Below are positions 13,001-25,000 of a stretch of DNA of 64,000 nucleotides, piece after piece. Under the pieces are notes generated by a model. The model did no database searches. It saw only the letters and a list, made by a program, of their open reading frames with translations, and was not told the origin of the DNA. The translations under genes were made by a program, and so were the position numbers. This stretch comes from Aselliscus stoliczkanus. Taxonomy: Eukaryota; Chordata; Mammalia; Chiroptera; Hipposideridae. The DNA lies in assembly GCA_033961575.1 (NCBI GenBank), contig CM066727.1, forward strand, positions 154,117,434 to 154,181,433. The letters are read 5' to 3'. The stretch's first letter is position 1; each line of letters starts with the position of its first letter.

Positions 13001-16000
13001 ATGCAAATCTGGAGTTCAAAATAGAAGACTGGACCTAGTAGATATGTTGGGGAGTCATCAGAATAAGGTGATATTTAAATGTATGGGAATTAATGAGATC
13101 ATCTTGTAGAAAGAGAAGAGCCCAAATCAAGTCCTGGTTTTTGTAGAGGAAGAGGGGTTGCCACAAGGGAGCTGAGGAGATGCTGCTGGTAGGGTAAGAA
13201 GAAAATCAGGAAAGGATATTCAGGAGGCCAGAGAAGAGAGTGGCAAATGTAGGCGTTTCAACTGTGTTGAATACTGCTGAGAGTCAAAGTAAGATGACCC
13301 CTGAGAAGTGACCACTGAGTTTGGCTACACGGAAGTCATTGGTGATCATGACAAGTTCCATGGAGTGGTGGAGTGAAAGCCTGTCATGGTTTGAGGAATG
13401 AATCAGAGATGAGGAAATGTAGATCCTGTTTATATAGAGACTTCCAGTGATGGAAAGTACAGAGAAATGCAGCAGTAGTTGAAGCGGGGGACCCAGGTAT
13501 GGGAAGATTTATTTTAAAAGATGGGAGGTACTCAAACATGATTATATGCTAGTGGGTAGAATCCAACACATGCCCTGAGACAATCAAGGGGATAAAGAAT
13601 AGATTGTGGCCGAGTGGCGCGTTGGTTAAGAGTTGGCTTGGGGGCCGACCGAATGGCTCAGTTGGTTAAGAGCTCACTCAAGAGTGCGAGCTGAGCTCTG
13701 AGCAACAGCAGTTTGATTCCCAGCCTGAGCTGAGCTGCCAACAGGTGGCAGGATGGCTCAGCTAAAAAAATAGTTGGCTTGGGAGTGCCAGCTCTGAGCA
13801 GCAGGGCCCCGGTTTGGATCCCACATGAGGGCCAATGATGCTGCACCCTCTACAGTTAAGATGGTGAACAACAGCTCAACCTGGAGCTGGGCTGCCACGA
13901 GTCGCAGCGTCGGTGTAGGCTGCAGTGGGCTGCTGTGAGCTACCGTGGGTGGGTGGCAGCCAACGTGAGCTGCCATGAGCTGGGGTGAGCGGCTGTCCAA
14001 TGGCAGTCAAGCGACTGCCTCACGTGGGAAGAGTGCAATGATCATAATACCAACATGGGCCAGTGAAGTGATGTCCTTCATAACTAGACTGAAGAACAAA
14101 AGGAAAGCACTTGTCTGTTCCCCTTCCCCGATTCCCCAACACGGTTCCCCTCCCCCAATTCCCCAATAAAATATTAAAAAAAAAAAAAAGAATAGACGGA
14201 TTCCAAGTCTGTTGGTAAGGATCAGCCTTTCTTAGGAGGAGGAAGGAGGAGGAAGTTTGCCTTCATTGTGTCGAGAGCAAAAGAGAAGATGGTTTCAAGG
14301 GTTTATAGGTTTGTAGGTTTGAATGTTGTTGTATGAGAGGTTTAATTAGTTAAATTATATGTGGAGAGGCAATTGCAGGTAACACAGAAATATTGAGGGC
14401 TCTTCACAGGGGTTATAATAGCCAGGTGCTTGGTACAGATTTGATAATAAATTATAGCACCATTTTCTGGACTTTTCATCCACAAGTGTAATCCACTCAT
14501 GTTTGCTAAGTAGCCTAATTATAAAGACTCAGATTTTCTTTTTATTATTATTATTAGTTACAGATGTACAAAACAATGCAATAGTTATTTTTTTCACCCC
14601 TTACAAAGTGACTCATGACTCCCCCTTCCCCCTCCTCTGTCCCCCCACACCCGATATCATACATATCTATTACAATTCCATTGATTCCATCCCCACACTA
14701 TATTCCACATCCCATGACTATATATGTGTTAAATTATAGTTGACATGTAATATTGTTCAGCGGCAGCTTCAGATGTACAGTGCAATGGTAAGGCCACTAC
14801 ACCATCCATGAAGTGGTCTCCCTAAAAGGACATGCGTCCGTCTGTTTCCCTAAAAAAAAAAAATTTACAACCTTATTGATTATATTCCCTAAACTGTCTC
14901 TTCTGTCTCTGCAGTAGTTATCAGTTTATGTTGCCTCGTCCCTTCCCCTTCTCCCATCCCCATCCCATCTAGCCCTCATCAGTTTTTTCTTTGTGTCTCT
15001 AAGACTATTTCTGTTTACATTGCTCATTTATTCAGTTCTTTAGATTCCACATATAAGTGAGATCATATGGTATTTGTCTTTCTCTGACTGACTTATTTCA
15101 CTTAACATAATGTTCTCTAGGTCCATCCATATCGTTGCAAATGGTACGATTTCTTTATAGCTGTGTAATATTCCATTGTGTAAATGTACCACAGTTTCTT
15201 AATCCAGTCATCTACTGATGGGCATTTTGATTGTTTCCAAGTCTTGGCTATTGTAAACAGCGCTGCAATGAACATAGGGGTGCATATGTTTTTTCGAATT
15301 AGTGTCTTGGGTTTTTCAGGATAAATGCCTAGGAGTAGAATTGCTGGGTCATACGGCAGTTCCATTTCCAGTTTTTTGAGATACTTCCATACTGACTTCC
15401 ATAGTGGCCGCACCAGTCTACAATCCCATCAACAGTGCAGCAGGGTTCCCTTTTCCCCACAGCCCCGCCAGCACTTGCTTGTTGATTTATTGATGATAGC
15501 CATTCTGACCGGAGTCAGGTGGTTTCTCATGGTGGTTTTTATTTGCATTTCCCTAATGATCAGTGAGGTTGAACATTTTTTCATATGCCTGTTAGCCATC
15601 TGTATGTCCTCTTTAGAGAAATGTCTCTTCATTTCCTCTGCCCATTTTTTAATTGGGTTGTTTTTTTGGTGTTGAGTTGCATGAGTGTTTTATAAATTTT
15701 GGATATTAACCCCTTATCAGATATATCATTGACAAATATATTCTCCCATTCAGTAGGCTTCCTTTTTGTTTTATTGATGGTTTCCTTTGTTGTGAAAAAA
15801 CTTTTTAAATTTGATATAATCCCATATGTCCATTTTTTCTTTTTTTTTTCTTTTTAAAGATTTTATTGGGGAATTGGGGGAGGGGAACAGACAATTTGCT
15901 GTGTTTTTGTTCTTCAGTCTAGTTGCGGAGGACATTGCTTCACTTGGCCCATGTTGGTATTGTGCTCATTGCGCTCTTCCCGGATGAGGCAGATCAGTCG

Positions 16001-19000
16001 CCAGCCTCTGGATGGTCGCTCACTGCGGCTATTGGCAGCTCATGCTGGCTGCCAGCTGCTCACGCTGGCTGCCGGCCATTCACTATAGCCTATGGCAGCC
16101 CACTGCAGCAGGGGCTGCAGCTATGCCGTCCGCTGGGACTCACAGCAGCCCAGCTCCAGGTGGAGCTGTTGTTCACCATCTTAGCTGTAGAGGGCAGTGT
16201 CACTAGCCCTTATATGTGGGATCCGAACCGGGGCAGCTGGCATCCCCAAACCAGCTCTTAACCAATGTGCCACTTGGCCGGCCCTCCATTTTTTCTTTTA
16301 CTTCCCTTGCCCTTGGGGGATGTATCAGTAAAAATATTGCTCAGAGTAATGTCTGCAGATTTACTCCCTATGTTTTCTTCTAGGAGTTTTATGATTTCAG
16401 GTCTTACATTTAAGTCTTCAATCCATTTTGAATTTGTTCCTGTATACGGCGTAAGGAGGTGGTCCATTTTCATTTTTTTGCATGTGTCAGTCCAATTTTC
16501 CATTTATTAAATAGACTATCTTTACCCCAGTGTAAATTCTTGCTTCTATTGTCATAGATTAACTGCCTGTATATACATGGATTTATTTCTGGGGTCTCTG
16601 TTCTATTCTACAAGACTCAGATTTTCTAATGGGCATATTATGATTATTATTATTATTATTTTTTTTTTTTAGAGGGCAGTGTCACTGGCCCTCATATGGG
16701 ATCCTAACCGGGGCCGCTGGCATCCCTAGCCAGCTCTTAACCACTGTGCCACTTTGCCAGCCTGGCATATTATTTTAAACCTTTATTTAAATAGTATTTA
16801 TTGAATCTACTATGTCCAGGCCTTATTGATACTAGGGTGACAAAAGAGGTCCTTGTGCTCTCGGAGTTTGCATTCTTATGGGAGGAGGAGATAGACAGAC
16901 AGACAAGGAAATTTCAGAAAGAACTTCATGATGAATATATGTAGAATCTACTTTAAGTAGGGTTACCATGAACATCTCAATAAATATGAGAATTTAGCAG
17001 AGACCTGAATTATGAAAAAGAACCAGCCAGGCAGAAATCTGGAAATTTAGTTTCTTGGCAGGGGAATCAACCATAGTAAAAGCTTTGAGTCCTCTTAGTA
17101 AAATCAGTTAATTGATACTATCATTCTATTAATATAAATTGAGCCATGTGCAAGTGTTGGTGTGTACCACCTTTAGAAATATGTTTGGAGTATTGGATGG
17201 GAATTTTTTATTACATTTTTTCCCCTCAGGAATGTTTTGAACAGGTGCTGCTTTATGCCAGGCATTGAGTGATAATAAAGAAGGATAAAACTTGGATAAA
17301 ATTTATTTGTTTACTGGCTCCCCAATGCCTAAAATAGTGCCAGGCACATACATGCTCACAAAGTATTTAATGAATGAATGGAGGAATAAACTTGGAATTA
17401 TATCTGCTGTTTACTAGCTGTGTAACCTTGGGCAAAATTATTTAACATCTCAAATTACTTGAACCTCGGCCGAGTGGCCCAGTTGGTTAAGAGCTCACTC
17501 AAGAGTGCGAGCTGAGCTCTGAGCAACAGCAGTTCGATGCCCAGCCCGAGCTGAGCTGCCACTGAGCTGCCAACAGGTGGCAGTATGGCTCAGCTAAAAA
17601 AATAAATAAATAAATTTTAAAAAATCAAATTACTTGAGCCTCAGTTTCTTCAACTGGCAAATGAGGAGGGGTAGACAATACCTCCTACCCCACAGTATGA
17701 TTTTGTGGATTAAATGTGAATTTATGTGTAAAAAATCAATGGTAGTAGTTGACTGGAAATGGAGGAGAGGAGAACAAGGAAAAGGAACTACAGTTTGTCA
17801 GCTGAAACTTTTGAAAAGGGAAAAGAGAAATGGGAGGTGTAATGAGAGCTGAGACTGGAAAGGTAAGCCTGGTCCAGTGTGGAAGGGCCTGGGGAGCCCT
17901 GTTGAGAAGCCAGCTCTTTAACCTGATCTCACTGGAAGCCACTGAAGTATTGTAGCCAGAGTAGTGACATTTTAGATTTACATTTTTAAAAGTCACTCTG
18001 ACAATATGGAGAACAAACTGATGGTTGCTAGAGAAAGGGGCATGGGGAGGCTGGGTGAGAAAAGTGAAGGGATTAGGAAGTACAAATTGGCAGTTACAAA
18101 ATGGTCACAGGGATGTGAAGTACAGTATGGGAAATAGTCATATTGTAAAAATTATTGGTAGTGCCAGGTGGGTACTAGATTTATTGTGGGGATCATTTCA
18201 GAAATTATATAAATGCCTAACCGCTACACCTGAAACTAATATAAAATAGTATTGAATGTCAACTATAATTAAAAATGTATATAGCCACGGAATGTAAAGT
18301 GCAGTATAGGGAGTATAGTCAATGGTATTATAATAGCTATGTACAGTGTCAGAGAGGTAGTAGGCTTGTTGGGGTTATCTCTTCATGAAGTGTGTAAATG
18401 TTTAATCACTATGTTGTTTTGTATACCTGAAACTAATAACAAAAAATAAATAAGAAAGCGAAACAAAAAAAAATAAGGGTTATTCTGGCTGCAGATTAGA
18501 GGTTAATGATAAAAAGCTAGTTATAATTCCTGAGAAGGGTTGAAGCTCAGTGAACTGGGTATCATCTGCTCTGCACATTTTAGAAATGTAAATTAAATAA
18601 TAGTTCTGCTTAGATTGCATCATCAGGCCTACATTGGCCATTTTGCAAGAAAAGGCTTTCATCAGAGGTGTGGCCTGAAGGAGAATTTTTAGAAGCCCTA
18701 CCACTGTGAGCATAAAGGGAAATATTTAGCTAAAGCCTTTTTACGATTTCATAGGACTAGTGTTCTGGTACTTCTAGGATTTTCCCAAAAGTCATTATCA
18801 GTTAAAGCCTCCCAAAAAACAGGGAAATGCCTGTGCTTGTCTGTTACTGCAGGGGGTATTGGGACTATGGAGATTGTATAGCTTTGAAGCTAGATTTGGT
18901 AGCGGGGATGGAATGGGCAAGGCAGAAGAATCCCAAAGGTTGTGAGTGATCCTGCTTGCCAGGGAAGAGGGAAAGAAGCTTAACTGCAAAAAACAAGAAT

Positions 19001-22000
19001 GAACTGGCAGACATTTTGGACCTGAAAAGCAGCTTTGAGGTTCAGCACTACACGGGACTAAGTATGCTTTCCCTTAGTCACAGGAAAACAAAAACAAATC
19101 TATTTGTTGTCCCAGTTAAGTCATACTGGGATGGTAGATATCAGATCTTTGAATACTGAAGTGGGAGTACTACTTTCTATATCAAAATTGTCCAAGTCCC
19201 TGGAATATATAGCCATGAATATCCTTGCAGGCTGCTATTCATCACCTTGCCATAAATGGGAAAGGTCAGTGATTTCAGAAATTGAACAAAAGAGCCTGGT
19301 CCTAATGATGCCACAGGTGATGTGTTTCCATTAGCTGTGTTTTAATGAGATTTATAGGCTGGTAAGAGCTAATCCGTAATGTAGGAAAAAAACTGACAAA
19401 GCCGCCCTATATCCGGCAAATCTCCTGAGGCAGGGCTGTGCTGATTTGGACTTTTTTGAATAAACTTTTTTTTTTTAAAGATTTTATTGGGGAATTGGGG
19501 GAAGGGACCAGCCAAGTTGTTGTTCTTCAGTCTTCCTTGTGGAGGGCGCCAGTCGCCATCTGGCTTCCCATTGGCAGCTTGTGACCTCTAAGCTCAAGGT
19601 GCTGTGTTCAATCTTAGTTGCGGGTAGGCATAGCCATCATCCCATTTGGGAGTCGAACCCCTGCAGCCTTGTTAATAGCACGCACCCTATCCACTGAGCC
19701 ATCCAGGCAGCAGCTTAGCTCAAGGTGCTGAGTTCAATCTTTAGTTGCAGGTGGGCATAGCCCACCATCAAACAGGCAATCTTGTTGTTATACCACCTGA
19801 GCCATCCTGCCCCCTGTTGGCAGCTCAGCAACAGCTCAGCTAGGGTGCAGTGTTCACTGGCCCGAGTGAGAATCGAACCGGTAGCCCTGTTGCTCAGAGC
19901 ATGCGCTCTAAGCCAACTCTTAACCAACTGAGCCACTTGGCCGGCCCTGAATAAACTTTTAGTATCTCACACGCTCTCTGGAAGTATCTGACATTGGTCA
20001 AATACTTTTCCGCTTCCAAAATGCGAGAAAGTAAGGCTTGCAGACAAATTTGAAATTAGAATTTTTTAGTAACTGTCTTTTTTTTTTTAAAGATTTTATT
20101 GGGGAATTGGCAGAGGGGAACAGCGTTGGGGAATCGGGGAAGGGGAACAGACAAGTTGCTGTCTTTTTGTTCTTCAGTTTAGTTGCGGAGGATGTTGCTT
20201 CACTGTTGGTATCATCATTGCGCTCTTCCCAGATGAGGCAGATCGGTCGCTGGCCTCTGGATGTCGCTCACCGTGGCTATTGGCAGCTCACGCTTGGCTG
20301 CCAGCCGCTCACGCTGGCTGCGGGCCACTCACTGTAGCCTATGGTAGCCCACTGCAGCAGGGGCTGCAGCCCACACCATCACCGGGGCTCGCACAGCCCA
20401 GCTCCAGGTGGAGCTGTTGTTAGCTGTAGAGGGCAGTGTCACTGGCCCTCATATGTGGGATCCGAACCGGGGCCGCTGGCATCCCAAAACCAGCGCTTAA
20501 CCAATGCGCCACTCGGCCGGCCCTTTTTAGTAACTTTCTAAGTTTAAGGAAAGTAGAAAAACACATTGCTTGTAGAAATAAATAGGTGAACTGGCAAATA
20601 ATTCAGCCAAGTAGAAATGATGGAGATTCAAGGACTTGAGGGGGAAAGAAATTAGCTTCATTTTTTTTTAATAAACTTTGAGATGTACATAATGACAGCT
20701 ATTCAAACTTCTGGCCTCTCATAACTGTGCTGAAGAAATAGAATGGTTTATACCTAGAAGCACTTCTTAAAGTGCTTAAAGAACATTAAGCCCATATTGA
20801 GATCTGGAAGAAAGTTCCAGAAACGGTATTCCTAAAAAAAAGGTGGTCAGATCACCAATATCTCTACCAGGAGCAGCATCAGCATAAAATCCTGATACCT
20901 TGTTTTTATCTCCTTCTCACTTGTGTTTTGACATCATACTGACAGTTTCCGGTCCAGGTTTGAAGTTGGAGGGGAGTAGAGTTAAGCTACTCAGAGCAGG
21001 AGTTGTATAAAACACCTACTAGAAACATACTAGGCCCTTATGAATCACATCGTTTTTATTATATATTTTTAAATAATTCACTTAGGTTTCCTTGAGTATT
21101 AGTAATATTTAAGCACAGTGAACTGGAACGTAGGAAGACAAGTGTTCGTAGAATAATTTAGTATGATTTGTTGCTGTGCAGAGATAAAAACTTAGATGAC
21201 AATGATGCCATGCTCTGTAAAGGGGCCTGGAACCTCCTAGGTGCTCAAACTATTTGCTGTAAAAATGGGAAAAAAGAAAAAAAAGTTTAGAAGGGATTTA
21301 CTGATCCATTGTCAAGCTGAATGTTTTTTCCCCAGTAGTGGTGAAAGATATGCATAGATCTAGTAATGTGTCAAGATGGCTCACTGGGGACCGCTGTAAA
21401 ATCAGGTCTTGGTATAGAAAGGTGGTCATCCTGGGTGACATAGAGAAATCAAACCCATCACCTTGGCTTATTAAGACACAATGCTAAGTAATTAATTAAG
21501 CTCACCAAACTTTCCCTCCCCTTTCTGATTTAATTGGCATGGGATATGGTCTGAAAGGAATTTTTTAAAGCTCCCCAGATGATTCTTAATATGCAGCCAC
21601 AGTTGAGAGCTGCTGGTATTTACATGCCTTCCATACACACCTGACTTCTTTAATTGAGTAATGCAGTCTACAAGCATGGCTGAAGATGGCTTAAACTATT
21701 GTATTTCCAAATATTTTCTGTCTTAAAAAGCAGGATTTGCATTGCAATATTTAAGAGTCTTTAGTATGAATATGTTGGCTATTAGATTTAGCAGCATTGT
21801 TTGCTGCTTTGCAATGGAGAGTTATGTACTATATGAGTTTAAACATGAGAGAGCTAAAAGGGACCCAATAAGGGTGGGTTAGAGGTAGAGTCACTTTTCT
21901 GTTGACTATCAGCTGTGTTTACACTCTGTGTGAGTCTCTGAGTATTTAATTATCTATTAAAGTAGGTAATATCCCTGTTCCTAACCAACTGAGCTAACCG

Positions 22001-25000
22001 GCCGCCCCCAATATCCTTGTTCTTAAGTAGTTGAATTACAGTTCTATGTGGAAGACTTGTCTTTTATTGAGTTAGGTTTTTGAATATTGATAAAGGGACT
22101 GTAAATAAGCATGATTTGATTTATTGCAAAGTTCTAAGGGAAAGACTGGTCAGTGTTTTTCAAATTGCAGGTTGTGGTCACCATTTTAAGAAACAAAGTC
22201 AAATAGAAAATACCAAAATTAATAAGTATTGTTTTTGAAAATTGTTTCAGCTCTGTAGACACACAAACATATGTGTGTGTGTACTGGGCCTTAATATAAA
22301 AATGACTTATCTAATGTTAATGTTATTCAAAGAAGTTTGAAAACCATGGGACTGGAGTTTTTGAGAAGGTGGAGGAAAAGAGGTGTTTGCTTATCATTCC
22401 CTTAATGGGCCTGATGGCTGATCATCATGCACATTTATTGTTTTCTTTCACATATATATATTTTTTAACCTGGTTGCTTATTCTTTGGATCTGGCCATAT
22501 TGTTCAAATTATTTCCTACTGCTTCTTTACCTGAAGAGTGAAAATAAGTATGTTTTATTGGCAATGTAGTTTTTCTAGCATCGACTTGCTGTTTTAAAAG
22601 GTAGTGTTATGGGCCGGCCAAGTGGCGCGGTAGTTAAGCGCTGGCTTAGGAAGCTGGGAAGCCAGCAGCCCTAGTTCGGGTCCCACATATGAGGGCCAGT
22701 GACACTGCCCTCAAAAAAAATAAATAAATAAATAAAATGTAGTGTTAGGGGCCAGCCTAGTGGCTCAGTTGGTTAAGAGTTGGTTTAGAGTGTGAGCTCT
22801 GAACCACAGGCCGCCGGTTTGATTCTCACTTGGGCCAGTGAATGCTGCGTCCTAGCTGAGCTGTCACTGAGCTGCCAACAGGGGGCAGGATGGCTCAGCT
22901 GGTATAACAACAAGATTGCCTGTTCAATGGTAGGCTACACCCACCTGTAACTAAGACGGAACTCAGCACCTTGAGCTGAGCTGCCACCTGATGGCTCAGT
23001 GAATAGGGCATTTCCTTTTTTTTTTTTTTTTTTTTTTTGAGGGCAGTGTCACTGGCCCCCACATGTGGGACCCGAACCTGGGTCGCTGGCCTCCCAAGCC
23101 AGCGCCCAACCACTGCACCACTCGGCCGGCCCAGCATGTGCTTTTAACAACAAGGCTGCCGGGTTTGACTCCTGCATGGGATGGTGGCTACGCCCACTCG
23201 CAACTAAGATTGAACACAGCACCTTCAGCTTAGAAATCGCGAGCTGCCGACAGCGAGCCAGATGGTGACTGGTGCCCTCCACAATGAAGATTGAAGAACA
23301 ACTTGGCCAGTCCCCTCCCCCAATTCCCCAACACTGTTCCCCTTCCCTAATTCCCCAATAAAATCTTCAAAAAAAAAAAAAAGTTAGTGTCAGTAAAGCA
23401 GAATTGGCACACTGTATTCTGAGATGGTTACATGCTTTATTGTTTATCCTTAAATACCAGACTGTGGCTTTTGGAATGTACCCTTTTATTTTTTTCTGTG
23501 CATGAGTTTGGTTTCTCTCTTTTTTATTAAGAGTTATTCTAAGGCCGGCCGAGTGGCGTGTAGGTTAAGAGCTGGCTTGGGACGCCAGCTGCCCCGGTTC
23601 GGATCCCACATATGAGGGCCAGTGACACTGCCCTCTACAGCTAAGATGGTGAACAACAGCTCCACCTGGAACCGGGCTTCTGTGAGTCCCTGGGGTGGCA
23701 TAGCTGCAGCCCTTGCTGCAGTGGGCTGCCATAGGCTACAGAGAGTGGCCAGTAGCCAGTGTGAGCGGCTGTCCAGAGGCCTGCGATTGATCTGCCTCAC
23801 CCAAGAAGAGCGCAATGGTGATACCAACATGGGCCAGTGATGCAATGTCCTACACAACTAGAATGAAGAACAAAAAGACAGCAACTTGTCTGTTCTCCTT
23901 CCCCAGTTCCCTAATAAAATCTTAAAAAAAAAAAATTATTCTAAGTAAGGATGATTTAATATCTTCCTTTACATATTCACCATACTAAGCTTTTTTGTAA
24001 AGAATTACAGTACTTAGAAACATTGGAACAGGAGCCTGTTTCTTTATCTTATTACATAATAAACCACCCCTAAAATGTAGTGGCTTGAAACAACGACAGT
24101 TTTTCACCTCTCATGAGTCTGTGATTGTACAGATCTGCTTTATATGGTGTCAGCTGAGGCTGCAGTCACCTGGAGACCTGGGCTGGGACGTTCAAGATGC
24201 CTCACTTACATGTCCAGTGTTGGGCCCCCAGACACCAGGATGGCTGGATTGATCAATCTGTCTGTTTATCTATCTCTCTTTCTCTTTCCATGTAGCCTCA
24301 GGGACTCTCTCTCTCCATGTTGCCACTCCATGTAGTTTCCCCATCAGGGTAGCCAGACTTTTACCTGGCAGGTCAGGGTTCCTCAACATGCAAAAGTGAA
24401 AGCCAACAATCCTTACAGATTAGTCGCTATGCCCAAACTGGCACACCGCTGTTTGCTCCACACTGGCTTTGTTAAAGCAGTTTACCAGCCTGTGCTCAAT
24501 AGATTCAAGGTGGAAGGAGGGCCACATACAGGGGTGAATACCAGGAGGCGCTGACCATCAGTGGCTATCACTGGAGATTAGCTACTAAAGGGACAGTTAG
24601 CAGCTTGGTTATGAAATCGCATGCAACTTTTCTGGTATATAAAACCTAAGGCTACATTTGGATTACCTAGATTTGATTTCATTTCTTCCCAAGCTCTGTT
24701 TCAGCATTTGTCCTAGTACAGTTAGATAGGAACTGTCTAGCTACTATTTAGCTGTAAGTTAGGCATAAATGAAGAACTCAGTAAATTACAAATTGGTTAG
24801 GGAGGAGTGAATATAGAATGGGGAATAGATGATGTCATAAACTTTGTGTTAAAAAATTAGTAAGAACTGGGCCGGCCGAGTGACGCATTGGTTAAGAGCT
24901 GGTTTGGGACGCCAGCAGCCCTGGTTCGGATCCCACATATGAGGGCCACTGACGCTGCCCTCTACAGCTAACAACAGCTCCACCTGGAGCTGGGCTGTGT

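Noticed and set aside
15117..15413. Possible intact reverse transcriptase gene
   Set aside because: Only broken C-terminal pieces of L1 ORF2 remain.
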